Positions 27,046 to 34,359 of a DNA stretch of 50,340 nt are shown here, one piece after another (the stretch's first letter is position 1; each line of letters starts with the position of its first letter). The DNA is from Acidobacteriota bacterium. GTDB lineage: Bacteria; Acidobacteriota; Blastocatellia; UBA7656. The DNA lies in the NCBI GenBank assembly GCA_016201275.1, contig JACQDB010000028.1, positions 1-50,340 of the forward strand, written 5' to 3'. Under the pieces are notes generated by a model. The model searched no databases and was not told the DNA's origin. It worked only from the letters and a program-made list of their open reading frames with translations. The position numbers and the translations under genes are program-made.

Positions 27046-28149
27046 TCAAAAGAGGCTGACTTTCACGCTCAAATATTTTTTAGGATTCTGGCGGAAATCA
27101 TAGAGCATCTTCACCATTTCGGCAGACAATTCGTTGACGTTGTTGTAGAGCTTGTCGTCTTTCAACAATTTTCCGGCGGTGCCTTCGCCACGGTCTAGCC
27201 GGTCGGTGACGTTTCGCATGGAGACGACTGCCGATTGGATTTCGTTATGCAGGGTATCGTCTTTTAATAATTTTCCAACCGTGCCTTTACCGGCTTGCAG
27301 ATCTGAAACCACGCTGTCCAGTTTTTCAACTGTCTTGTTGGCTTTGGCCAGAGTGTCGTTGAGTTGTTGATACACCTGATCGTCTTTCAAGAGTTTTCCG
27401 ACCGTGCCTTTGCCGGACTGCAAATCGTTAGCGACAGCCTGCAATTGATTGACGGTGGCGCGCAAATCGTTATACAGCGCCGGGTCATTAATCAATTTGC
27501 CCATCGTGCCATCGCCTTCCTGCACTCGTTTGATGAGCGCCTGACTGTCCAGCACGGTGCGATTGAGGTTCACATAAATGGTGTCGTCGTGCAGCAGTTT
27601 GCCGACCGTGCCTTCGCCTTTGTTGATGCTGTCCATGACTTCTTGCAGTTGTTTGCCGACGGTGTTGAATTGGGTGAGGATGTCGTTAGCACCTTGAAAG
27701 ACTGCCGCCAATCCCGCCTGATCGGCGCTGGGAATTTCTGCGCCATCGCCGAGCGCCGGATAGGTCGCGGTGCCGGGAACAATATCAATGACGCGGTCGC
27801 CTAAAAATCCCTGTTGCGCCAACACCGCTTTGGAGTCGCCGCGTATGCGGTCGCCGACCTCCGCCGCGTCCATCTTCATGGTCACCAGAATGGTCTTGTC
27901 ATTTTGAGTTGCCGGAACGCCTGCGAAGCCGACGGCATCCACTTTGCCGACGAGTTTACCGGCGAGCCGCACTTCATCGCCTTTCTTCAAGCCTTCAGCG
28001 GCGCTCAATCGCGTCGTCATCTTGACGGTCTTTTTGAACAAGCCGATGTCGCCGGTCACCGACAAGATGAAGATGATTAAAATGGCGATGGTGGCCAGCG
28101 CCAGCAAACCAACGCGAAGCTGGGATACGCTTGTTTTCGCTCTTGGCAT
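27046..28149 (-). CDS. mlaD: MCE-domain lipid transport protein (MlaD-like)
   Basis: A protein of 367 residues. The N-terminal membrane anchor (VGLLALATIAILIIFILSV, about 13-31) is followed by one MCE domain (about 40-125: TTRLSAAEGLKKGDEVRLAG, GFLGDRVIDIVPG), which forms the periplasmic hexameric ring of Mla-type phospholipid transporters. The C-terminal half has five repeats of GxGTxGKLxxDxxxY at residues 178, 212, 247, 288 and 321, separated by 33-41 residues and likely helical linkers, so it could form an extended tube or filament. GGAGGAG directly precedes the ATG. The gene is downstream of mlaE and mlaF in the same direction and presumably forms the inner-membrane complex with them. The repeat motif is known in other MCE proteins, but its function is unclear to me. 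Confidence 0.92.
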   Translation of the reverse strand: MPRAKTSVSQLRVGLLALATIAILIIFILSVTGDIGLFKKTVKMTTRLSAAEGLKKGDEVRLAGKLVGKVDAVGFAGVPATQNDKTILVTMKMDAAEVGDRIRGDSKAVLAQQGFLGDRVIDIVPGTATYPALGDGAEIPSADQAGLAAVFQGANDILTQFNTVGKQLQEVMDSINKGEGTVGKLLHDDTIYVNLNRTVLDSQALIKRVQEGDGTMGKLINDPALYNDLRATVNQLQAVANDLQSGKGTVGKLLKDDQVYQQLNDTLAKANKTVEKLDSVVSDLQAGKGTVGKLLKDDTLHNEIQSAVVSMRNVTDRLDRGEGTAGKLLKDDKLYNNVNELSAEMVKMLYDFRQNPKKYLSVKVSLF

Positions 28150-28168
28150 AACTCCTCCGTATATCGCC

Positions 28169-28237
28169 CCCTAGTCCTCCGTTCTTAGTTTTGATTCGTG
28201 CTGTTCGCAAATCCAAGCTAAGGACTAGGGACTGATC
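28169..28237. repeat. Inverted pair of seven-base-period arrays between mlaF and mlaD
   Basis: CCCTAGT, CCTCCGT, TCTTAGT (28169-28189) face GCTAAGG, ACTAGGG, ACTGATC (28217-28237). The two can pair through CCCTAGTCC and GGACTAGGG. The second array runs into the 3' end of mlaF. Confidence 0.7.
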
Positions 28238-29051
28238 ATGATTCACGCAAAAATTCCTGTATGTAGGGGTCGGGCGCTGTCCACAATTGTTCATCGGTGC
28301 CGCTGAAAATAATTTTGCCCTCTCGAAGCATAATAAATTTTGTGTTGATGAGATTCAATTGCCCGGCTTCCTGTTTGAATTCGACTTCGCCTTTTTCGTT
28401 GATCGTCGCATAATTCGACGACAGCATTTTGATGTCGTCTATGCGATGCGTGATGAAGATGGAACTGACGCCTTCCAGATCGCGCAGCTTGACGCCCAGT
28501 TCAAGAATCGCGCGCGCCGTAATCGGATCAAGTCCGGCGGTCGGTTCATCAAACAGAATCAACTTGGGGCTGCCCACCAGCGCTCGCGCAATGCCGACGC
28601 GACGGCGCATCCCGCCGGAAAGTTCCGCTGGCATCATCTCTATGGCTTGTTCAAGATTGACAAAGCGCAACATACGCCGCACGTTGTCTTCGATTTCCGA
28701 TTCCGGCAGGCCTTGCTCGAACAGACGATAGCCGACGTTTTCATAAACTGAGAGCGAATCAAAGAGCGCCCCTTCTTGAAACACCATGCCGATTTTTTTG
28801 CGGACTTCGGTAATCTGGCGTTCGGAATATTCGGTCACGTCTTCGCCGTCCACCAGCACGCGCCCTTTGACCGGTTTAATCAAACCCAGCACCAGTTTCA
28901 AAATCGTGGATTTGCCCGTGCCAGAACCGCCCATGACGATTTTGGTTTCGCCGGGGTTCACATAAAAACTCACGTCGTCGAGAATCACCCGGTCATCATA
29001 GGCCATGGTGACGTTTTGAAATTCGATGGCGCTGTGAATTTCTTTCATCAT
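28236..29051 (-). CDS. mlaF: ABC transporter ATPase (MlaF-like)
   Basis: A protein of 271 residues from the ATG at 29051 (a second ATG is at 29048). The longer in-frame extension overlaps mlaE and is not protein-like. Walker [10 protein letters not shown] is at 41-49, Q-loop Q92 in [11 protein letters not shown], signature LSGGM at 144-148, Walker B LILFDEP at 164-170, then the D-loop and an H-loop in IFITHRIDD. The [15 protein letters not shown] segment is characteristic of MlaF/Ttg2A rather than general importers. It powers movement of phospholipids between the inner membrane and the periplasmic MCE protein. It starts 5 nt after the mlaE stop, so translation is probably coupled. Confidence 0.95.
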   Translation of the reverse strand: MMKEIHSAIEFQNVTMAYDDRVILDDVSFYVNPGETKIVMGGSGTGKSTILKLVLGLIKPVKGRVLVDGEDVTEYSERQITEVRKKIGMVFQEGALFDSLSVYENVGYRLFEQGLPESEIEDNVRRMLRFVNLEQAIEMMPAELSGGMRRRVGIARALVGSPKLILFDEPTAGLDPITARAILELGVKLRDLEGVSSIFITHRIDDIKMLSSNYATINEKGEVEFKQEAGQLNLINTKFIMLREGKIIFSGTDEQLWTAPDPYIQEFLRES

Positions 29052-29056
29052 CTCTG

Positions 29057-29815
29057 TCAACTGCTGAATGCGAGTATGAGTTTGCCGAGGAAAAAATCGG
29101 AAGCCAGAATCAAAATATCCGACAGCACCACGGCCTGTGTGGTCGAACGCCCGACGCCGACCGTGCCGCCGCTGGTGCGAAGTCCGGCGCGACAACTGAC
29201 CACAGCGATGATGAAGCCGAAGACCAGTGGCTTCATGATGCCGCCGACGATGTCGCTATAGGTCAAAGCATTTTTTGCCGAGCTGATGTAAACCGAACTG
29301 GAGACATTCATCAAGCCGGTGGCGACCAGCCAGCCGCCGATAGCGCCGACGATGTCGGCAAGCAAGGTAAGCGCTGGCGTCATCACCAACAGCGCGATCA
29401 AACGCGGCCACACCAGTTTTTTAATCGGGTCCGTGCCAAGCGCACGCATGGCGTCCACCTGCTCGGAGACCACCATCGAACCTAATTCGGCGGCGATGGA
29501 CGAACCGACGCGCCCGGTGAGCATCAAGGACGCCAGCACCGGCCCCATCTCGCGCACCAGCGAAGTCATCACCAATTGCCCGACCACGCCGGTCGCGCCA
29601 AAGGTCTTTAAGGTGTTGGAGGTTTGCAGCGCCAGAATCGAACCCGTGAAAGCACCGGTCAAGACGATAATCATCAGCGAGCCGACGCCTATGGTGTCCA
29701 TTTGTTGAATGGTTTCGCGCAGGTAATGCGGCTTGGTGAAGGCGCTGCGAAAGGCGCGGCCTGCCATTAGAGTTGCTTCTTGAACTTCGTTGATGGCCTG
29801 TAGAATTGTGTTCAT
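29057..29815 (-). CDS. mlaE: MlaE-family lipid ABC permease
   Basis: A protein of 252 residues, ATG at 29815 (a GTG at 29818 is also possible). It has five or so hydrophobic helices: [40 protein letters not shown], the conserved [39 protein letters not shown] and [17 protein letters not shown]. These are classical MlaE signatures. It forms the inner-membrane core of the Mla complex with the adjacent ATPase and MCE protein. No MlaB (STAS), MlaC or MlaA gene is in this window; many non-enterobacterial loci lack them locally. Confidence 0.96.
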   Translation of the reverse strand: MNTILQAINEVQEATLMAGRAFRSAFTKPHYLRETIQQMDTIGVGSLMIIVLTGAFTGSILALQTSNTLKTFGATGVVGQLVMTSLVREMGPVLASLMLTGRVGSSIAAELGSMVVSEQVDAMRALGTDPIKKLVWPRLIALLVMTPALTLLADIVGAIGGWLVATGLMNVSSSVYISSAKNALTYSDIVGGIMKPLVFGFIIAVVSCRAGLRTSGGTVGVGRSTTQAVVLSDILILASDFFLGKLILAFSS

Positions 29816-30181
29816 CACTCAGTCGGTTCTCGATTCGCTAGAGGTAAAAGATGTCAACTCCTCGTGATGTTTTCTCAGGCCGAACGCGCATTTGGCTGAG
29901 CGCATTTATGATGAAGGTTTCAAGACGCTCAGTCAAGCTACTTGATTGGGGATGGCAGATGGCGGCTGGTTGATTTGTCGGTGAGGTTTTTCATACCGCT
30001 CTTCAACGCTTGATTTTTCCTGCCAGGCTTGAGGGGTTCATCAATTCCAGCAAACTCAGGATTGTCTGCCGAAGGGATCGCCCGATAGGCGCTGCCAATT
30101 GGCCAATGACGCCTATCACTGCCGCTACCTTCACGGCGCGCTTTCCGCTTCAATCCGCACTCTGCGATTCGCCATCCGCCA
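29816..30181. other. Intergenic region between the HNH gene and mlaE
   Basis: No gene is seen. Two seven-base-period arrays are present: GATGGCA, GATGGCG, GCTGGTT, GATTTGT at 29951-29978, and ATCCGCA, CTCTGCG, ATTCGCC, ATCCGCC, ATCAATA at 30153-30187, the latter running into the HNH gene stop codon. The mlaE promoter should lie in 29816-29950; I could not identify it. Confidence 0.5.
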
Positions 30182-30694
30182 TCAATAAAACAGGTACTTG
30201 CGCCAGGCTTCGTCGGAGCGCCCGATGTAGCGAATGATCTGGCGGTTGACGTGCAGGTTATAAGCTTGCGGACGTTTCAACAAACGCATACCGACGGCTT
30301 CGGGCGAGCGGTCGCCTTTGCGATTGTTGCACGAGCGGCAGCAGGCTACGAGATTATCCCAACTCGAATCGCCGTTGCGGGAGCGCGGGATCACGTGGTC
30401 GAGCGTCAATTCCTGCGGCGGAAAAACGTGACCGCAATACTGGCAGGTGTAGTTATCGCGCAGCAGAATATTTTTGCGCGACAGGCTTTTGCGCTCGAAG
30501 GGGATGTGTATGTATTCGATGAGGCGTATGACCGATGGCAGCGGCATCGAGTAGCGTGACGAGTGAATCCAGCGCGATGAACTTTCTTCAACGTGCGCCA
30601 CCCCTTTGAGAATGAGAATGACGGCGCGTCGAGCCGTGCAGACATTGATCGGCTCGAAGGACGCATTCAGAACTAAAACCCTTGAGTTCATCAT
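30182..30694 (-). CDS. HNH endonuclease family protein
   Basis: A protein of 170 residues from the ATG at 30694 (30691 equally possible). The longer in-frame start is unlikely. N-terminal [20 protein letters not shown] and a beta-rich segment are followed by an HNH nuclease domain with zinc ligands C84-Q-Y-C87 and C119-R-S-C122-NN and the catalytic [14 protein letters not shown] around H100. This compact family is widespread in Bacteroidota, Acidobacteriota and Cyanobacteria as a stand-alone chromosomal gene; its physiological target is not known to me. No restriction partner or phage gene is adjacent, so a housekeeping or defence role is equally open. Weak ribosome binding site. Confidence 0.9.
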   Translation of the reverse strand: MMNSRVLVLNASFEPINVCTARRAVILILKGVAHVEESSSRWIHSSRYSMPLPSVIRLIEYIHIPFERKSLSRKNILLRDNYTCQYCGHVFPPQELTLDHVIPRSRNGDSSWDNLVACCRSCNNRKGDRSPEAVGMRLLKRPQAYNLHVNRQIIRYIGRSDEAWRKYLFY

Positions 30695-30734
30695 TCTGAA
30701 ATTGGAATATAGCCTGCCGAATTTGGTTCTGTCT

Positions 30735-30755
30735 AGTCGGCAGTCGGCAGTCGGC
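30735..30755. repeat. Seven-base-period array AGTCGGC x3
   Basis: Three perfect AGTCGGC units, then a fourth degenerate one (AATCACC). It lies upstream of the HNH gene. Confidence 0.85.
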
Positions 30756-30792
30756 AATCACCAGCCGGTAAAATAATTGCTAAATCCGATTT

Positions 30793-31128
30793 TCAAATCC
30801 TCCGGCTGTTTCCTTCCGCTTTAGCTTCATCTTTCCCATCTGTTTCTGTCGCTTTCGAGGTAATCCCTAAAGGATTCATTGCCTCTTCCCAGTTGGCAGC
30901 GTGATAATCACCTTCACTGGGAAGCGCAAACATCTTTTCGCAAATCGCCAGAGCCGCAGCAATCCCCGCAATACAACCTGCGAAGGTGATGCGGGAAATG
31001 TATGTCCCTTTCAGCGAGTAACTGACAAGTGCTCCGAATAACAGGCCGATGATAAAACCGGGAAACCCTGCCAGTATTCTTTTGCGCCTGATTTCTTCAG
31101 AACTTCTTCGCCTATAACCTCCGCTCAA
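30793..31128 (-). CDS. Small two-helix membrane protein, unknown
   Basis: A protein of 111 residues opening with TTG, 9 nt after the stop of the M20 amidohydrolase gene, which suggests co-transcription. An Arg-rich N-terminus (YRRRSSEEIRRKR) is followed by two hydrophobic segments, GFPGFIIGLLFGALVSYSL and ITFAGCIAGIAAALAICEKM, and a polar acidic tail. No family is recognised. The uncommon start codon, lack of a clear Shine-Dalgarno and small size keep confidence moderate; the helix pattern with basic cytoplasmic flank is what supports it as a real protein. Confidence 0.6.
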   Translation of the reverse strand: MSGGYRRRSSEEIRRKRILAGFPGFIIGLLFGALVSYSLKGTYISRITFAGCIAGIAAALAICEKMFALPSEGDYHAANWEEAMNPLGITSKATETDGKDEAKAEGNSRRI

Positions 31129-31137
31129 ACTTTTGTG

Positions 31138-32580
31138 CTACGGCTTGGGCAAGGGCGGCGGGCCGTCCGGTATGTAGCCTTTATACGCGTGGCCTTTGGT
31201 CTTCTCTTTGAATTCAGCTTGAATCGCCTGGCGCGTCGCGGCGTCTTCAAATAAATCTACCATCGTAGTGGCGAGCGCTTTGGCCGCCAAGGTCAGCCCT
31301 TTGTGGCCTATGGACATACCGCCGCACGCCACCACCGGCCAGGCGTGCCAAGGCGCTTTGTAAGGCGCAGTCGTCACCGTCAAATTAATCATCGGCACAA
31401 TCCAACTGACATCGGCAACATCCGTAGAGCCACCTTCGGGGTCGGCCTTCGGTTCCGTAAAGGGTTTGATGTCGCCCTTGAGGCCGACGGGTTCGACACC
31501 GGTAGCGCGTTGAATTTGGCGAGCGAATTCCTGTTCTTCGGCGGTGTATTGAATTGCTCCCAGCCATTCGAGATTCGCCTGCATCACTTTTTCACCGGCC
31601 ATATTGACCAGCATTTCATAGTCGCCGGTTTGAATCGTCAACTTTGCTTCAACGTCGGCCATCAAGGCGGAGCCGTCGGCGATTTTGTAAACCCGCTTCA
31701 TCACCTCTTCCACACCTGCACGGCGCGAGTCGCGCACCCAGCACCACAACTTGGCATACTCCGGCACGACGTTTGGCACATCGCCGCCTTTCAAAATCGC
31801 GTAGTGCATACGCACGGTTGGCTTGACGTGTTCGCGCAGCATATTGATGCCGTGGGTAAACAGTTCCAAGCCGTCAACAGCGCTGCGTCCGTTCCAAGGG
31901 TCGGCGGCGGCGTGCGCGGCTTTGCCTTTGAACTCAACGATGAAATCAACCATCGCCTGGGAACTATCGGTGTCGGCTTCGGTTTCATCGCCCGGATGCC
32001 ACGCCAGGCACACAGCCAAATCGTTGAATAATCCGGCACGCGCCATATAGAGTTTGCCGCCGACGCTCTCTTCGGCAGGCGTGCCGAAAAATTTGATCGT
32101 GCCTTTGAGCTTGCCTGCCGCCAGCAATTCTTTGATTGCCGTAGCCGCGCCGAGGCTCGCCGCGCCAAACAGATTATGTCCGCAACCGTGTCCCGCTGCG
32201 CCCACTTCGAGCGCTTCTTTGGTGGTCGCAGCTTTTTGCGAGATGCCCGGCAAGGCGTCGTATTCGCCCAGTATGCCAATGACGGGCGCGCCCGAACCAT
32301 AGGTCGCGGTGAACGCCGTAGGCATTCCGGCAACGCCGCGCTCAACTTTGAAGCCCTGTTTTTCGGCATAATCGGCGAGCGTTTTCGACGACCGCGTTTC
32401 GCGCAAAGCGGTTTCGGCAAACGCCCAAATTTGCTGGCTCAGATTGATCAATTCATCTTTATGTTGGTCAACCGAAGCCACCGCTTCTTCTTTTTTCTTG
32501 AGGTCGGAAGCCAGCGCCAACGAGGGCAGGAACAACGCTACTGCAAGCACCACAGTGATGAGAGAAAACCAACGCTTCAT
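31138..32580 (-). CDS. Exported M20-family amidohydrolase (AbgB-like)
   Basis: A protein of 480 residues with a signal peptide (FSLITVVLAVALFLPSLALA). Metal-ligand motifs of the M20 peptidase/amidohydrolase family are visible: GEYDALPG (105-112), GHGCGHN (130-136), PAEES (168-172), and a late GHKGLTLAAKAL. The best resemblance is to the B subunit of p-aminobenzoyl-glutamate hydrolase and related amidohydrolases that cleave N-acyl amino acids or dipeptides. Unlike E. coli AbgB it carries an export signal, so it would act in the periplasm or outside. No abgA or abgT gene is adjacent, so the substrate is uncertain. A small membrane protein gene follows at 9 nt. Confidence 0.9.
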   Translation of the reverse strand: MKRWFSLITVVLAVALFLPSLALASDLKKKEEAVASVDQHKDELINLSQQIWAFAETALRETRSSKTLADYAEKQGFKVERGVAGMPTAFTATYGSGAPVIGILGEYDALPGISQKAATTKEALEVGAAGHGCGHNLFGAASLGAATAIKELLAAGKLKGTIKFFGTPAEESVGGKLYMARAGLFNDLAVCLAWHPGDETEADTDSSQAMVDFIVEFKGKAAHAAADPWNGRSAVDGLELFTHGINMLREHVKPTVRMHYAILKGGDVPNVVPEYAKLWCWVRDSRRAGVEEVMKRVYKIADGSALMADVEAKLTIQTGDYEMLVNMAGEKVMQANLEWLGAIQYTAEEQEFARQIQRATGVEPVGLKGDIKPFTEPKADPEGGSTDVADVSWIVPMINLTVTTAPYKAPWHAWPVVACGGMSIGHKGLTLAAKALATTMVDLFEDAATRQAIQAEFKEKTKGHAYKGYIPDGPPPLPKP

Positions 32581-32661
32581 AAAAATCTGCCTCCTTTAGG
32601 TTGTGCGGCAGTGCCGCGATGATGAGTTGCCTTGCCGCTTGCTGGAATCGTTGCGGATGAA

Positions 32662-32991
32662 TTATTCCGCGCCCTTGTCCGGGTCGCCTTGCAGCGATTT
32701 GTCGAGCGCACGCAAGCGCTCCCACGTATAAATGCCGTCATCGTGTTTATCGCTGAAGGTGAACTTGATGCCGTAGCGACCAACGTGTTCGGCATTCATG
32801 ATAGTTAAATCTTCGGCAATGGTGCGCGGGTCAAGGATTCGCATACCGGTAATTTCATTGACACAGCGAGCGCACATACATTCGGCGCGCAGATAGTGAA
32901 TGGCATAGACGCTGAGGTGTCCGTCGTCCCAGCGAATGGTAATTTCGCGGGGGCTGCTCTTGGTGATTTCAATCGGTACAGGGTTCGGCAT
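32662..32991 (-). CDS. DUF971 domain protein
   Basis: A protein of 109 residues consisting of one DUF971 (gamma-butyrobetaine hydroxylase N-terminal-like) domain: ITIRWDDGHLSVYAIHYLRA, then CMCARCVNE with closely spaced cysteines, and VGRYGIKFTFSDKHDDGIYT. In other bacteria DUF971 is found alone or fused to Mrp/ApbC-type Fe-S carrier proteins, which hints at an Fe-S related role, but no function is established. The Cys cluster could bind zinc or iron. It is transcribed in the same direction as the amidohydrolase, 81 bp upstream of it. Confidence 0.9.
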   Translation of the reverse strand: MPNPVPIEITKSSPREITIRWDDGHLSVYAIHYLRAECMCARCVNEITGMRILDPRTIAEDLTIMNAEHVGRYGIKFTFSDKHDDGIYTWERLRALDKSLQGDPDKGAE

Positions 32992-33003
32992 AATTTTTAC
33001 GCT

Positions 33004-33038
33004 AATAGGTTTCAGGCGTCAGGCGCTGAGTGTTAGCT
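33004..33038. repeat. Seven-base-period array (GTCAGGC type)
   Basis: AATAGGT, TTCAGGC, GTCAGGC, GCTGAGT, GTTAGCT in register, upstream of the DUF971 gene. Confidence 0.7.
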
Positions 33039-33058
33039 GCAAGATCAAATACAAATTT

Positions 33059-33147
33059 CTAGTAGACATTATCGGGGATAAGATTTCTGCCATTACCTTT
33101 CAGGCATTTACAGACGCAATTTGCCAATTCCCGATAATGTCTAGTAA
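33059..33147. repeat. Hairpin with TAGTAGACATTATCGGG arms
   Basis: Outer arms TAGACATTATCGGG (33064-33077) and CCCGATAATGTCTA (33130-33143) are perfect inverted copies. Non-coding. It abuts a second, larger hairpin. Confidence 0.8.
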
Positions 33148-33383
33148 CTACCCAGCCAGTGATTGCGGCTGTGCCGCTTTGATGTGCGGAAAGGCTGCGC
33201 CTTTCCGTAAGCTATGCTCCCCACTCTCGCGGCTCTGCCGCCAAGCTTTTCTGAGGCGCAGCCTCCTGAGCGGCGCAGCCGCGAACAAGGAGAAATTGCC
33301 TAGCGGAGAGTCCGAGACTCTCCGCACATCAAAGCGGCACAGCCGCACAGAGTTCAACTCTCACAACTAGGCTGGGTAGTTAC
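33146..33383. repeat. Large hairpin element, about 240 bp
   Basis: Outer arms GTAACTACCCAGCC (33146-33159) and GGCTGGGTAGTTAC (33370-33383). A second inverted pair lies inside: GCGGCTGTGCCGCTTTGATG (33165-33184) with CATCAAAGCGGCACAGCCGC near 33326-33345. Several smaller GC-rich stems fill the centre. The flanks ACAAATTTCTA (33051-33061) and ACAATTTCTAA are similar direct repeats. No transposase ORF. Confidence 0.85.
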
Positions 33384-33423
33384 AATTTCTAAGGGTTCTG
33401 CTGGTATAAATATTTGCCATTTG

Positions 33424-33444
33424 TCACCTAACACCTAAAACCTA
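33424..33444. repeat. Seven-base-period array (CACCTAA type)
   Basis: TCACCTA, ACACCTA, AAACCTA. The last three bases are the stop codon (TAG) of the minus-strand enoyl-CoA hydratase gene. Confidence 0.75.
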
Positions 33445-34221
33445 TTTGTGTTTCCAATTCGGCGGACGTTTGGCGATGAAGGCTTCAATGCCTTCTGCCG
33501 GGTCTTTGTACGACATCAATTCGTTGAGATAAATGGTTTCCGCGTGTTTGAGCGCCTCATCAAACGGCAAGTCTCGGGTTTCATTGATGGCGCGCTGTGC
33601 GGTGGTCAAAGCTGGGATACTCAATTGCCGCAGATGATTGAGTATCTGCTCGGCCTTATTCTCCAATTCGTTTTCGGCCACCACATGACTGACCAAGCCC
33701 AGCGCACGCGCCGTCTCGGCGGAAAATAATTCGCCGGTAAGAATTAATTCCCGCGCCCGCTTTTCGCCAATTACGCGGGGCAACATCACGCAGGCGGCGG
33801 GCGGAAACAAGCCCAATTTAATTTCCGGTTGCCCGAAACGCGCTGTCGGCGTGGCAATCACGATGTCGGCGTAAGCGACCAGTTCGCAGCCGCCGCCCAA
33901 CGCTCCGCCAACCACCAGAGCCAATACCGGCTTGGCGATTAATTGCAGAGCGCGAAAGATGCCGTGAAACGATTCCAACATCTGGTAAGCGGTTTCCGCA
34001 CGATGCTCTTCGATAGAGACGCCCGCCGAAAAAGCTTTTGAACCCGGCGTTGCTGCAAAGACGATGGCGCACACCTCGTTCATCTTGCTGATCTGGTTGA
34101 CCGCATCCAACACCTCTTTCATCATCGCTATGGTGAAGACGTTGAGCGGTGGGCGCGCAAAAATAATTCGCGCTACGCGATTGCCAACTACCAGTTGAAT
34201 ATCTCGGTAATGACTCGCCAT
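33442..34221 (-). CDS. Enoyl-CoA hydratase/isomerase family protein
   Basis: A crotonase-fold protein of 259 residues. RIIFARPPLNVFTIAMM opens the fold, KAFSAGVSIEEH (about residues 60-71) is the first oxyanion-hole segment, and VVGGALGGGCELVAYADI (about 102-119) the second. FGQPEIKLGLFPPAACV follows, with PPA in place of the commoner glycine-rich turn. The glutamates usual for hydratase activity are not clearly conserved, so isomerase, hydratase or hydrolase activity stays open. The SIEEH..MLESFHGIFRAL stretch recalls cyclohexadienoyl-CoA hydratase-like members. The neighbouring FTCD gene does not point to a pathway. The family is secure, the reaction is not. Confidence 0.9.
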   Translation of the reverse strand: MASHYRDIQLVVGNRVARIIFARPPLNVFTIAMMKEVLDAVNQISKMNEVCAIVFAATPGSKAFSAGVSIEEHRAETAYQMLESFHGIFRALQLIAKPVLALVVGGALGGGCELVAYADIVIATPTARFGQPEIKLGLFPPAACVMLPRVIGEKRARELILTGELFSAETARALGLVSHVVAENELENKAEQILNHLRQLSIPALTTAQRAINETRDLPFDEALKHAETIYLNELMSYKDPAEGIEAFIAKRPPNWKHK

Positions 34222-34227
34222 ACCTGT

Positions 34228-34262
34228 GTCAGGAGTTAGGGGGCAGGCATCAGGGTTGATGA
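34228..34262. repeat. Seven-base-period array (GTCAGGA type)
   Basis: GTCAGGA, GTTAGGG, GGCAGGC, ATCAGGG, TTGATGA in register, 6 bp upstream of the enoyl-CoA hydratase start codon. Confidence 0.7.
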
Positions 34263-34310
34263 GGACCGTATAAAAATATGCGCCCGTCGGTTACGGTTGA
34301 ATCGCATCCT

Positions 34311-34359
34311 CAATCCCAAATCCAAATCCTAAATCCAAATCCCCACTCCCCACTCCTAG
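34311..34359. repeat. Seven-base-period array of seven units
   Basis: CAATCCC, AAATCCA, AATCCTA, AATCCAA, ATCCCCA, CTCCCCA, CTCCTAG. The last unit contains the stop codon of the ftcD gene (34356-34358). Confidence 0.8.

Noticed and set aside
29052-29195. 48-residue N-terminal extension of the MlaF reading frame
   Set aside because: It lies inside mlaE, is Arg/His-rich and unlike MlaF N-termini; the ATG at 29051 directly follows the mlaE stop.
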